From contig LR990044.1 of assembly GCA_905147135.1 (NCBI GenBank), forward strand, positions 20,343,622-20,407,621: 64,000 nt of DNA, in the 5' to 3' direction. The notes under the pieces were generated by a model, which made no database searches, had not been told where the DNA came from, and saw only the letters and a program-made list of their open reading frames with translations. This document shows positions 1 to 11,600 of this stretch, piece by piece (the stretch's first letter is position 1; each line of letters starts with the position of its first letter). The stretch comes from Blastobasis lacticolella. Lineage: Eukaryota > Arthropoda > Insecta > Lepidoptera > Blastobasidae. Position numbers and translations under genes: made by a program.

Positions 1-34
1 TCGAGAGCACAACCGGGACATTAACGATAAGATG
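1..34 (+). repeat. SINE-A tail fragment cut by the window edge
   Basis: The first bases match the 3' end shared by the SINE-A copies in this window (cgagagcacaaccgggaca, then ttaacg..aagatgact). The rest of the copy lies outside the window. Confidence 0.7.
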
Positions 35-468
35 ACTTTTTTTTATATCAACCTAGGTATTATGTTATAATGTAGGTACTTTTGGTCCTTTATTGTAAAC
101 ATTGCTTTGTTAAACTACCTAGTTAATGTATGAATCAATCTACATTAAATAATTAATACAATGTATTTAAATAAAAAAAATTGTCGAGATGCTGAAACTT
201 TAACTAGGGATTCATGTTTAGATGTAGTTGCTGATTCGATTTGAATAGGTGCCTACTTAGTTAAAATTATAAGTTTCATTCTAATTTGTATATGGTTCTT
301 TCTTCAACTGGACTAAAATAAAGACATGGATTGTTTCGTCATTTAGTATTTATTTATTTATTTCACAGTTTAACAGTAATCTAATTCTATTTAAACTAAA
401 TACATAATTAAGTATTTATTATGTATTTCATTTGTCTTATAAATGGATCATCTTGCTTTTTTTTTCAG
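35..468. other. AT-rich noncoding stretch
   Basis: I see no gene here. The stretch is AT-rich with short A and T runs. It ends in a T-rich tract directly before a cag that could be a splice acceptor at 466-468. Confidence 0.6.
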
Positions 469-533
469 ACATAAATAATTTAATTAAGAAGACCGCTACA
501 AGACTGTCTCCAGACCTCCTGTGTGACGTCTGA
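469..533 (+). CDS. Candidate 3'-terminal coding exon (low confidence)
   Basis: A long T tract followed by cag (466-468) forms a good-looking splice acceptor. If the preceding exon leaves one base, the next 20 codons are open and end at tga (531-533), giving a tail ending SPDLLCDV. The other two frames stop almost at once. No canonical AATAAA follows closely. The partner exons would lie left of the window. The evidence is only the splice-like context and the reading frame, so this may be chance. Confidence 0.22.
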
Positions 534-903
534 TGAAGGGATGCTTCATTTTATAATTGATAAAGAGGCATTTGAAGGTGCCATTATGGATGTGGCTTTC
601 AGTTGGCTACATCGCAGCATGGTAGCACGATCGATCGGCGAGCACCGACTACAGATCCCTTGTAGCATAAGGAAGGAAATTGTAAATTGCACACAGAAAT
701 AATATTCACGCAAGTAAGATATTGTTCATAATTGAACTAGCTTCTGCCCGCGACTTGGCCCGCGTGGATTTATGGCGATGCTAGTTGGTGAAACCGACGG
801 AAGCCACACCAGAGGCCTCTTGGGCAGCACGATACTCCGCCCCCATTTCTAAACCGATGTAAGCGCCTCAACGACTAACGTCATGGAGACAGGCACTATG
901 CAG
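534..903. other. Noncoding stretch with a LINE-tail scrap
   Basis: I see no gene. Around 735-775 there is a scrap of the dispersed agcttctgcccgcgactt repeat, which also occurs at 21658, 27096 and 56878. A possible branch-point motif, ctaac, lies at 875-879, ahead of the candidate exon that follows. Confidence 0.5.
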
Positions 904-974
904 TACCATGGCCCGAGGACCCCCTGCCGGTCTTCACGGACGAGGAAGACGATGAGGAGCCACAAACGCAGCCT
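904..974 (+). CDS. Candidate internal coding exon (acidic peptide)
   Basis: A consensus donor (gtaagt, 975-980) follows 23 open codons reading PWPEDPLPVFTDEEDDEEPQ and onward, ending in phase 0. A possible acceptor is the cag at 901-903 with ctaac about 25 bases upstream. The acidic, proline-rich composition, the third-base C/G preference and the strong donor all look like coding sequence. It begins with two bases of a split codon. I do not recognise the protein. The next downstream candidate that fits phase 0 is at 3092. It could be a chance open stretch, because no conservation data are available here. Confidence 0.35.
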
Positions 975-1660
975 GTAAGTATGCTCTGCCTTCAGTTTGT
1001 TAACGCGTTTAGAAGGGTATTCTGGAATGGTTTCTCTACATATTTGAGTGCGAAAGTGGTGGTTTTTTTCCCTAATATTTTCGTTATATCGATTATCGAA
1101 AACGATGTGTCGACATATCCGTAATGTTTCTACACCCTGCAGCGACAACTCAATAATTCGATTTTCGGACGTTATGATTAGGTTTAGATCAGACGCCTAG
1201 ATACTGCCTATTCCTAAACCCCTACACCTATTCAAAATTTCACTATAAAATGGGGAACAGGATCGCAATGAAGTAACATATCTTTACTTGTAATAAAACG
1301 GTAACAGGTATTTTATAGATGGCCCCGTAAATATTTTAAGATCATTGATGTTGTAGTTCAGAAATTACGCCTCATTAGAAGGTCCAAATAACTAGCGTTT
1401 GTATGTACACGGCTAAAGGTAGTCATATTACAACAAAATGTCATTTGTCATGTCAGAACCGGAAATTTTAACTTGTGTATGGAAAAACAGATTTTTCTGT
1501 TAGATAGCTCTCTATTGACATTTTGTTGCAATGTTATTCAATATTATTTATGGTTACTTAAGTCAATCGCAGATCAAGCGTAACGCTTTGACCTTTGGAC
1601 CGTCTTTATACCGTTGTTATAGACTGTTTTACAGTGCAAGTGTTACACTCTGTTTATGGC
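975..1660. other. AT-rich sequence without a recognisable gene
   Basis: Nothing clear is visible. If 904-974 is an exon this is intron. No open frame longer than short chance ORFs was seen. Confidence 0.5.
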
Positions 1661-1840
1661 ATACTAGCGACCCGCCCCGGCTTAGCACGGGTAGTAACCT
1701 GAACAAATAATACACCTAAACCTAACTCATGAATCACTGTCTAATGGTGGAAACCGCATGAATATCCGTTCCGTAGTTTTTGAGTTCACGTACACAAAAC
1801 ATACAGACATACAGACGCAGCGCGGGACTTGGTTTTATAA
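1661..1840 (+). repeat. LINE-type 3' tail relic (atactagcgacccgcc family)
   Basis: The segment begins atactagcgacccgccccgg and carries the later motif ccgttccgtagtttttgag. Diverged copies occur at 3903-4060 and, inverted, at 4080-4276. Similar tails are widespread in Lepidoptera as 3' ends of non-LTR elements; that assignment rests on general knowledge. Confidence 0.55.
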
Positions 1841-2315
1841 TATGTAGTGACACTAGGAAAAAAAGCATTCAACTATTGGAGTATTTTGAGTTATACCACA
1901 ATAAAACCAGCTAGAGACTATGTATTGAGGCAACGAGGCAAGAGGTTCAAAGGGGTAAAACTTTCATTGCTAAGATAAAACGATTTACCTAAAACCTGGA
2001 ACATCGCAATCAGTCTGTCTTTGTCTAACCTATATATTTTTACCGGATACGTTTCGGAGACTGCAAAGGAACTGCACAATCTAATACACCATCTTCGTCC
2101 CACCACCGAACCAGGCAGGCACTCAGCGAACACTGTTTTATAGTCGAAATTACAAAGACAGGAGAGACTAGACTGGGAGTTTTCAAATGCAAAGTAAAAA
2201 GCTCCTCTTTTGATAAGATTGCTTCACCGCAGATCAGTGTTACTTAATACGAGACATACAAAACATTTGTAATCCAAACGATAGAAGTCGCGGGCACAGC
2301 TAGTATGTAAATATA

Positions 2316-2612
2316 GAGCGTCGGTGGCCTAGTGGTTAAGGTTGGTTCGAATCCCAGTGACGCCATGTACCTATGGGTCTTTTCTGAGTTATATACATTA
2401 GTTGAACGCTAACCGATGCTATTAAGATGAGACAAAACATCGTGATGAAACCTGCACGTTCAGGCGACTGATTGTGTAACCATGGTCCAAACGGGTCAAA
2501 TTCTCCTGTTAACGGAGGAAGGTCACGGAGGTCAAATGGCAGTCGCTCAACTGTAATTACCTGATCTGCCTAATCATGGTCAAGGCCCCGGGCTCTCGTG
2601 TGCGAGTACACA
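2316..2612 (+). repeat. SINE-A copy with an internal deletion in its tRNA head
   Basis: This tRNA-derived SINE starts gcgtcggtggcctagtggtt (A-box region). It jumps straight to ggttcgaatccc (B box), so the anticodon-arm part found in the other copies is missing. The body runs through the ctgtaattacctgatctgcc motif to the gcgagtacaca tail. Confidence 0.8.
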
Positions 2613-3091
2613 ATAATTATTACTTTATGTAAATATATGATGATATTTAGATGTTCTAAGTTTTAAAATCAAATGAACAATGAATTGTAATGAAAATCTC
2701 CCTTTTTAGGTGTCCTGTGCGGTAGGCAAACAGGCAGTATTTGTTGTTAGTTTAGCCTCTATAACCACATGAAACTACGGCGAAGGCAATTATGAGAATA
2801 GCAAAATATTATAAATTAATTTTAACTGAAAATTACAGTTTACGCAATTTTCATCATTGTCATCATTTGATAGCCCATAATGTATCCGCCTGCGAACGTA
2901 GGCTTCCTCTCCAATGAATGAATGAGTATCACCAATGTGTTCCAACCAACTTGGCCTCTCCTAATAAATGTATTAAACAATTATATTGCGGATTAGAGTA
3001 AAAAAACGCACAGGTATAGGCATATTTTTTACTATATATGCAGGGTTTTTGTGGGACGATTCTAATACAAATCTTATGTTAACAGTGAAAG

Positions 3092-3160
3092 TCGACTGTG
3101 GTGCCGTCCGAGAGGTGCAGGCTTGCGGAAGCGGCGGTGGTGGAGTTCTGCAACTACTGA
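3092..3160 (+). CDS. Candidate 3'-terminal coding exon (low confidence)
   Basis: A GC-rich island of 22 codons starts after a possible acceptor, gaaag (ending 3091), and ends at tga (3158-3160). It reads STVVPSERCRLAEAAVVEFC then NY. Its phase-0 start matches the phase-0 donor at 974, so 904-974 and 3092-3160 could join in frame. The acceptor is not the preferred cag type, and an overlapping frame is also open through this GC-rich patch. I rate it as a hint only. Confidence 0.25.
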   Translation, partial: STVVPSERCRLAEAAVVEFCNY

Positions 3161-3902
3161 CTACTGTAAATTAGATAAAGCTATAATAGCTTTTCACCTG
3201 TCCCACCCACACTTGACACTAAGGCAATTCTCCCATTGCTTGACATACAATTTGGGTTCGTTTTCGTTTTAAATTGTAGATTAGATTCAATTATTGATAG
3301 TTTACCAGCCCTAATTAAAATACAAGCAATGGCTAAAATGGCGTTTAAAATTTACCTACAATTACCGCCTTAACGAACTTAATGATATCTCACGGTACGT
3401 ACAGTTGTCGAAAAAGTCGAAAATCATTAGCATTATTAGATATAATTATACCAAGTCTTTTGATTTACAAGTCTCCTGATGCACAACCTGCATTTAGTAG
3501 CCCCTCTGGCGAATCTTGCATCAACGGCACTCTTTCTAGCGGGTACGTCATAATGCAAAACTGGCGCGTCATGTCTGGCACGTCGTATAATGACGATACC
3601 GCGCAATCGAATTTAAATATAGGGAATCAAATCGCAAATATTGACAACAAAATGTCACCCACATTTAGTAAGTTATTCATTATTCAGTGTCCGTGGTGCA
3701 CAGTATTTGTAATGTTACGTATGTACGTTAACTGTAAAATTTGTTTATTATCAATAATATAAAGTTTAATAATAGAACCAGTTAGAATGCTAACACTATT
3801 ATTGTTGAAATGTCTAATCGCCAGTAGGATGATAATGCCGCATAGTAAAGCAAAGAGTATTATTGGCACTAATACTAAGGACAAGGATATTTATAATATT
3901 TA

Positions 3903-4060
3903 CCAGATACCCGTCCCGGCTATGCACAGGTTTACTTGACTTTTCTTTACTATATTAAGCATGTATGTTATACATATGTATAAATCATCGTTAATAAATG
4001 TTCTAACCGATGGTGAAAACTACATCAAAATCAGTTGCGTATTTACCCGGAAATGCATTC
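3903..4060 (+). repeat. LINE-tail relic, left arm of a head-to-head pair
   Basis: The segment has the cagatacccgtcccggct start and the accgatggtgaaaactacat motif of the atactagcgacccgcc repeat. An opposite-facing copy follows within 40 bases. Confidence 0.55.
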
Positions 4061-4079
4061 AGACAGGCAATAATATGAA

Positions 4080-4276
4080 TTAAAATCACTTTCTGCGTCT
4101 GTCTGTCATTCTGTAGGTATGTATTTCCGCTAACTCCTAAATCACGCAACGGATTTTGATGCGGTTTCCACCATCGGATAACGAATTTATTTCGGAAGAT
4201 TTATATGAAAATTCGTTTATATTATTGTAAAAAAACCGAGATAACCAGTGTGAAGCCGATGCGGGTCGCTGGTATA
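4080..4276 (-). repeat. LINE-tail relic, right arm of a head-to-head pair
   Basis: This is the inverted counterpart of the copy at 3903-4060. It carries gatgcggtttccaccatcgg and ends gatgcgggtcgctggtat, which is the reverse complement of the family start. Confidence 0.55.
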
Positions 4277-4479
4277 GTATAAAATGTAAGGAATATATTT
4301 GTAAAAATAACTAGTCAATCATTATTTACCTATAAAAGACTATTACAGTATAGGTACTTGTACCTATAATACTTTAATTTATGTGACAAAAGTTCATGGA
4401 ACTAAACTTCTATTGTAACTTTTTTACTGTCATGCTTGTACGTTGTAACAAACATTAAGTAGGTATATAAGAAATTATT

Positions 4480-5170
4480 TTTTTAGAGATAACTTGGCTC
4501 TGTAGGTTTCTCGTCGCTTCTTTCCCTATGGATAGATCCTTTTGTTGAAGCGGTGTTCGCCTACCTTTTCTTCCCACACTGGGAGCGTCCGCTCTGCGTT
4601 GGCTTCGGGACGGTGTAATAAACGGTGCCGCCGGCCGTTCGCGCACAGTGTTGTGCGGGGTGGGCCTTTACCTGTATGCTAAGTGTTTCCGTTGTAGGCG
4701 TGGGAATATTGGCGTTTCGGCATCAGAAATAACGAAAATACAACCTTGTGTTTCCTTCCTTCTGAACCTTCATTACCTCAAACGTTACTTTAAGTACATA
4801 TAAAAGATTCTAATTAAATAAATTATTTTCAATTTTGTACGTATTTTCAAGAATGCATGAAACCCTTCTCCATCACGTCGGCAGGGCGACCACTGTTGGA
4901 CACCTTTCCCTTCCCTTCCTTACCGACTTTATACCTCTTGCATATATCGCATGTTCGTGACGGCGTCGAAGGCGATCTTTACGGTCCCCCGTCCATCGCT
5001 TCGACGCCTGCGGTAGGCCACCCTTTGGTAGAAAAAATCCCTTACCTTCCTTACTTCCCTGTGTGCGCTAGTTCTATCTAAATTTTCTTGCTATATCTAA
5101 TTTTCTTATGTACAACAATTTGTTTTATCTTTCTGTGTTCGCCTACCTTTTCTTCCCACAAAGATAAACA
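4480..5170. repeat. Repeat-like GC patches with a 26-bp direct repeat
   Basis: Two GC-rich patches (4490-4720 and 4857-5080) sit in AT-rich DNA. An identical 26-base string occurs at 4553-4578 and 5135-5160. The patches look like fragments of a dispersed element. I cannot name the family and see no supportable gene. Confidence 0.4.
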
Positions 5171-5345
5171 ACAAAAATAATGATATTTGCAATAATTATA
5201 TGCATTATAACAAGCGTACAAGTAACGCCATCTATCGAGACACGCTGCAAGTAACTTATTAAAAGCGTGCTACTGATCGAACCCTCGCGAGCAGGTCAAT
5301 AAATAAAAGTATACAAAGACGTGAGCCAAGTACGCCGTCAAGGGT

Positions 5346-6005
5346 GGTAGAGCTCGTCTAATTTAAAATGACGCGCCTCACTATCGCATTAACGCACACA
5401 AGCAAGTTTAAAATATGGACGCAATACATGTACAAATGCCGTTGTAATGAGCAGTTTTCCAATAGGTATTTATAGCATTCCTAACCTCTCCCTAGATGGC
5501 ACCCTGACAATTTTGGTAATTGATAATCGCTTGAAATAGGTTCTTAGCAAAGAGGATATAAACACTGGGTACGTTGTATTGGATAATATTGTATTTATCA
5601 ATAGTTTTCAACCATTTTAGAGGTTGTAATAAATTATTACAATCAAAACAAACATCAATTTGACTGAGTTAATTCGTTTCATGGACACTAGGATTAAGAA
5701 TGGGCGCAATACAAATATAAAAGGTTTGTTTTACAATACATTTCGTTGAACCTTTTGGTAAAAAATTACCAAAATTGTAGGAGTGCCATCTATTGATGCT
5801 TTTTGAAACCAATTGACAATACCTACTGGAAAACTCCTCATTGGTCATTCAGTTGCCGGTAAGATTCAAACGTAGGAGCACGCGTCGTTCATTGCGCGTT
5901 CGTTCATGACACAGATGAAGTGTCGTTATCAATATTTGCACTCACTCATCGAAATCAACTAACTAAGTAGTGGGGCGCGTCATTTTAGACTAGACGAGCT
6001 CTACC
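5346..6005. mobile_element. Long foldback element with 32-bp terminal inverted repeats
   Basis: The termini 5346-5377 and 5974-6005 are inverted repeats with about two mismatches in 32. Further in, left-arm motifs (agcagttttccaataggtat, then atggcaccctgacaattttg) recur inverted on the right (around 5770-5845) with more divergence. The arms therefore extend well beyond the tips. There is no transposase ORF. This is a non-autonomous DNA element or a foldback transposon. Confidence 0.65.
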
Positions 6006-6967
6006 TCCAACATCTGATAATACATCGCTATCTTGAACCCACCATGTGGAATGCCATCATAGCAATTCGAATAGGCTCTTCCCAGTAAAATGGATTGAAA
6101 TGTATGATTTTGAACGAATTGGAATTGGTTATACTCGGACTTCATATGAGTGAATTTCAAGTTCCGTTCTACTAACATAATTTTCAATCTTTATAGTTCG
6201 TTTTCATTTGATCTCGTTTTATAAATAAATTTAAAATAACAGAATACTTAGGGTACCTACACTCAAAATAACAAAATACGAAAATGATCTGAAAATATTT
6301 TATTAAGTTTATGAAGACCGATGTATTGATTTTATATTGTTATTCCTAGCTTTTCCGTAACAGGTTCGGGGTATACTTGATCATGATCCAGGATTTTAGC
6401 ACATCCGGTAATTACAGTAGAGCGGCTGACATTACCTCTGTGACCCTGTTTACAGCAGAACCTACCAGTTCAGCGATATCACATTTTGAAACCTACCACA
6501 TTCCTAATAGGCGCGAATGTAGAGGGTCGACTAAAGTCTTGGCAAAAGTTTCGCGTTTTACTTGGCAACACTGAACAATATTATGTACATTTTACTCAAC
6601 GAAATAAAATGTATTTACGTACCCACACCTGGCACGCACGTACAATAATACTGCAAACAAAAACGGATCTAACCATGTAAGCATAAGTCTTGTATTTAAA
6701 TGAAAAAGAGCCGCGGTCCGATAGAGAGGTTTACCACACAGGCAATGTGTCCCTTTCCAATAAAATGATCATCGTCAGACAGCTCTTTAAAAAAAAGTAG
6801 TTCAAAAACCACAATAGATAGTGTTAATTTGACACGATTTTCATGGTCTAGCTTCAGAGTCACGTCCTGGACTTGCGCGAGCGTGCTACAAATATATTTA
6901 CACGGGGGCAAAAGAGACAAGTAGTTACCTGTTCCTCGAGTATTTTAAAGTATGCGTTCTGGGGGCT
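6006..6967. other. Intergenic sequence, nothing recognised
   Basis: No gene or clear repeat was seen. Short overlapping ORFs on both strands have no coding character that I can support. Confidence 0.5.
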
Positions 6968-7090
6968 TACCATGAGCTCTTATAGCAGGACCTAAAGAGA
7001 ACTGCCCTGCTTAGAACGAGACAGAAACGCTATACTTGTCACATAAGCTTGTCTCGTTCTGTTTAGGTCCTGCTATAAGAGTTCATGGTA
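6968..7090. mobile_element. MITE-like foldback of 123 bp
   Basis: The arms 6968-6994 and 7064-7090 are 27-bp inverted repeats with one mismatch (tip taccatgag/ctcatggta). A second inner pair around agaacgagaca and tgtctcgttct continues the stem. There is no ORF. Confidence 0.75.
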
Positions 7091-7189
7091 TGCCCTGTGT
7101 TTACGACGTTTTCAATAGAGAAGCTCGTGTTGTGTTTTAGTTTTTGGATATAGGATCCACAGGAACAGCGATCCGTTGTCTGGGGACTC

Positions 7190-7400
7190 TCCCTCATACT
7201 CATCATCGTCCTAGCGCTTATCCCGGCCTCAGCCAGGGTCCGCTTTCCTACTCAATCTTCTCCACTTCGCCCAGTCTTTGGCATCCCCTTGTTGTAAGCC
7301 GTTGGCTCTCGCATTCGACTCAGCGATGTCAATCCATCGCTTCTTGGGTCGCCCACGGGGCTTCTTCCCTGATCCCGGCTCTATGATTCCTCTCCCTCAT
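7190..7400 (-). repeat. RTE-like LINE relic (3' end of reverse-transcriptase ORF)
   Basis: Read on the minus strand, this is the segment that also appears at 55455-55880 (shared gcgatgtcaatccatcgctt). It encodes the C-terminal tail of an RTE-type reverse transcriptase. It is short and broken. Confidence 0.65.
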
Positions 7401-7924
7401 ACTCACACAGGCTTAACTATTTTTTCTAAATTGCAAATGTAGGTATTTATGTACATATTTTAATTATTTTTTGTGTGAAGTATTTCCTTTTTGTTCTCTT
7501 TGTGTAGGTAGGTAGAACAGTCTGGCAAGAAAGTCGTGAAAAGGAATGAATTTCTGACAAACTGAGTACATTTGCAGTCAAGTGAGATTGGTGGCAGATG
7601 AATGAAAAAAATTGTCGTAGACAATAGCTATAAGATAACTATATAATGGTATATAGGTATAAGTTTTTATTTTATCATGTATAATGGCACGTTTACAGAA
7701 TTGCTTGACAGAATTCGGTTGCAAGGCGTGTTTTCTATTTCTGTCATCGAGTTTTAACACTAAAATTCGTCTAAATGCTAAGTACGTACATGTTAATGAA
7801 TATAAACATGCCAGCGCGTGCGCACCCATACCATCCACGTACTATATCATACCCACCTACTAAATGTATCGTGCTAAAATGACTTCATATTCTCTAATCC
7901 ATTGTATTTGTAATTTTGTAGGAT

Positions 7925-8060
7925 TACATACATACATAAAGCTCACGCCTGTGTCCCAGGTGAAGCAGAGACTATGGACCACCACTTCGAACCTCAGTTT
8001 TTTTAAGAACATAACTGATCTGATTTTGTAGGATTTCTTCAATAAAATGATTTCTAGAAA
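7925..8060 (-). repeat. LINE C-terminal relic related to 57890-58125
   Basis: The segment shares catacataaagctcacgcct and the agaacataactgatctgatt block with the copy at 57890-58125, both with the coding sense on the minus strand. Confidence 0.55.
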
Positions 8061-8273
8061 TAACAATTGCTTGTTTTATTTGAATTTACAAACAGAATGT
8101 TTGGTTAGGAAAAACTAGAAACTCGGAAACCAAGTCTCCTTGGAAACCGAGACTCCTTGGTAGCTAAGCTGAATAAAACCTACTTGCAGAAAACTCTTTT
8201 TACCTTCCTGTCAAATTTATTGCACTCATGCACGACTGAGGGAAAGAGATAGAGCTACATCCCTTGAGTACAC

Positions 8274-8311
8274 AAGGTTTGAGTGTGTGCGTGCGCACAC
8301 ACTCAAACCTT
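8274..8311. repeat. Perfect palindrome, 17-bp arms
   Basis: The arms 8274-8290 and 8295-8311 are exact inverted complements around a 4-base centre, with a gtgtgtgc/gcacacac core. It lies about 195 bp upstream of the gene A start codon. Confidence 0.85.
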
Positions 8312-8505
8312 ATTGTGCATATTATTTTGTACTGAGACGGTCGTCTGTTTATTAGTTCATAGTTTGTGATGTTGGTTGTCACCGAGCATTAGTCAGGCAA
8401 AAAATCGGTCCAATGCCAACCTGAATAATTAGACGCTGATATTTACAAATAAACTACAATAGTTTGGTTCTCAACTAAAATTACTAGTGCCGTTTATCCG
8501 CAATC

Positions 8506-8623
8506 ATGTCGATTAGCCAGAAGGATTCGAAAAGCGCAAAATCTAACCCTGGTTCCGAAGAGAGTCTCAAATCAAACAAGTCAAACAAGTCAAATAAATC
8601 TAAAACCAAAGATGCAATTCCTA
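8506..8623 (+). CDS. Gene A exon 1 (coding start)
   Basis: The ATG at 8506 (context caatcATG) opens 39 codons plus one base, followed by gtaagt. The peptide is Ser/Lys-rich with three SNK repeats. The split codon a|aa is completed by exon 2 to give Lys. Confidence 0.78.
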
Positions 8624-11600
8624 GTAAGTGATTTGTCATTGATCGTTTAGTTGCTCCTCCTCAGCTTGCTCCAAAACCATCATCAATATCAACTATGTCA
8701 GTTTTCGTTAATGCTGCCAAATAGGGATGCGGAACTCATAGGCGTAGGAAGGGGGGGAGCCGGGTGGGCCGTGCCCACCCCAGAATGGTCTGGTGTCCAC
8801 CCCAGGATGGGGTATTCACTGGCTGTACATTGGCGATGTACTTAGCTTCATCGGCCACCTCAGGGGCCAGGCCCCTCCTGGAAAATAGCCCTAGATACGC
8901 TAATGGCGGAACTCCAACACTGATGGACTTTGTTTTACATAACTCATAAATAACAGCTATCTTTAGACTAAGGCCACACTGACAGGTAACAGCAATACGG
9001 AAAGAAACTCCTTTTTACGGAGTAATGAGTTATTGGTGGCTGTCTAGGTGCTTTGGGGTTAGCGAAGTAAACGAACGTTCGCAGTCGGCCGTACTGCGCA
9101 ATTTGTTACCCGCTACCCCGTAAGCTCCTAGCTAGCCTCTAGGCGCTTCAGTGCGCTCACAGTCTTACCAAGGAAATCAGTCACGAGTATACCAAAGGGG
9201 AAAATCCTTCCTAGCGCCTTCTTATTGCATTAATTGAGTTCCGTACGTTTCAAATTGTAACCATTGTATGAAAAATCACTCGTGAGTCACGACCGCTCTC
9301 AGTTGCCCTATACCACGCTTGCCGCTGTATCCACTCAAGAACTCGTGTACTAGGGTACGGTTGTCATTTCTTTGGTCACTTCAGCTTACTAATTCTATGC
9401 GTCAGTCGGTAACTTTGGTTTTCTGTAGGATGACTTCGACCTGAGGAATCCACCGTGAGGGCCACCGCCTTATCTATTTCTGCCGCCAAGCAACATTGTT
9501 GTGTTCGGGTTTGAAGGATAAGGTAGCCAGCGCAATAAATATACATGAGGCATCTTAGTCCTCTCAGTGGCAACGCACCTGCGGTTCCGCATTTTTGTTG
9601 CCTACAACCTAAATGCAAGATTGGTATATGTTGTGGGCGACAGATACCGCTCACCATCTGGGGCTCTATTTTTGAAACCGCTTGCATCGCCTTCTAATGC
9701 TTGTCTTTCCTATCTTAAGCAAGTTCCCACGAGTGTGAAAGAGTTAGGTAGCGCACGCGAGCGCTTACGTAGATGCGAGCGGTTACAAAAGTAGTGCACC
9801 TGGTGGGCTGTTTGCTGTCTTGTCACTGTGTAGAATAGTAAAAAAATAATAATATGAAAATTTCAATTTCCTAAGAAAAAGCCTCTCAAGACCGCGGCGG
9901 CGGCGCCGGCCGGCAGCGCCGGAACATGGAGCGCGTGGAGATGCTGGCGCGGCCCGCGGTGCGTCGCCTGCGCTCCCTCTGGGACGAGAAGTGCGCCATG
10001 CTGCCCAAGGAACGCCGCGACAAGATCAAGAGCGCCCTTGAGGAGGACTACTTCCTGAGTCCTGAGTGAGTTACGGTCAGGTTTAATCGTCTTGGTGTCA
10101 TATCCTGGTGTCCAACTTTACCGTAATCAAGAATTTGGCAGATCAGGTAATTATGGTGGAGGGTCTGCCACCCGACCTTCTTGACCCTCTTAACAGGGAA
10201 ACCTGACCAGATTGGATCATGGTTACACATTCAGTCCCCTGAATGTGCAGTTGTCATTACGACCAATATTTATTACTTGCAATACATTAATTGACATGGA
10301 ATTTCACCGGTCACAGGACTCTTGTCAAGCTTGACACCTTGACGAGAGTTTTGCTTGTGGTATTCCCGTTGAAGAGTAAGCTGCCAATTGTATAGTAATT
10401 GCAGGCATGATGGATTGTATCTTATTTTACCATAACCTACCTCTATTATATCAATGCCCATGATTGAATTTTGCCAACAAACAACAACGCATGCATTGCT
10501 AGGTTATGATTATGATTGCGTTATTTATATTTGGTTTCATGGATATACCTATATTGGGTTAGTCATAATAGTTGCAGATACATCGTCTTAACTATTTCTG
10601 GCTTATAATACCAATTGAAAACCAGTATATCGAACTGTGGCTTCCATCAGATGTCCTTACATAAGTCGTTATGTATTTACCTTGAATCACTCCAATAAAA
10701 CACAAATTACCAGACAAACCGAGCAGTACTTCCAAGCTCTCGGCGACCAGACCCGGCACTGGAACGGCCCCGGGGGCATGGCCAACCGGCGGGAGCAGAA
10801 CGACAAGGCGCGCGAGTACCGGCTCAGGCAGAAGTGGCTGGTCAACTTCAGTGCTCAGGTTACTGTTTGCACTCTTTTGTCGATTATTTATTTGCTTACT
10901 AGCTGGACCGCCGCGACTTCGTTCGCGTATTGTGCCACCTATAAACCTTTTTAGGGGTTTGATGTTATATGGAGAGATCCCCTAACTCTTTTTATTGTGT
11001 TGTAAAATGGAGTATTCACTTAATAAAACCACGATGTTAGAAATGACTTGTATAATAAGTATAAGTAACACGGTCACAATTAAGTTATATTATGTTACGT
11101 TACAAAGTTGTAAACACAGTGGTGGCAGCTCGAGTGCCAAAAGCAGACTCTCGCCTGACCGATAGACTGGGTGTCCCGAAACATAAGTGGGTGCATACGG
11201 GACGCGTTCTGAGATGAACGCTACACCACCCCCCTACGGAGAAACGTAAACCATCCTTAAAACTAACTAAGTTAAAGCTATTCTTAAAACAAATCTAAAC
11301 AAAAAAAAAAAAGTAAAATCAGATTATCCCTTAAACATAACTATGAGATGAGGGAGGAACCAAAAATACAGTCATCTTAAACGTCTACAGGAATTTTAAA
11401 GCGTACTCTGCGACCTGAGCGCGTCCTATACTCCTGCGGGGCAGTAGGCGGCGGAGCTGTAGGTATCTCTGGGGCAGTTGTAGCAGACGCTGGTGAAGGA
11501 GCTGTGACAGGTTCAGGTTCTGGATATATGGTTCGTCTTTTCAGATCTGTTGGAGGTGATGGGTCGCCGTCTGTATAAGCTGGCTTTACGCGGTCCAAGC

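Noticed and set aside
8116..8160. Palindrome-like ccaag/cttgg cluster
   Set aside because: Pairing is short and interrupted; it is not clearly more than chance.
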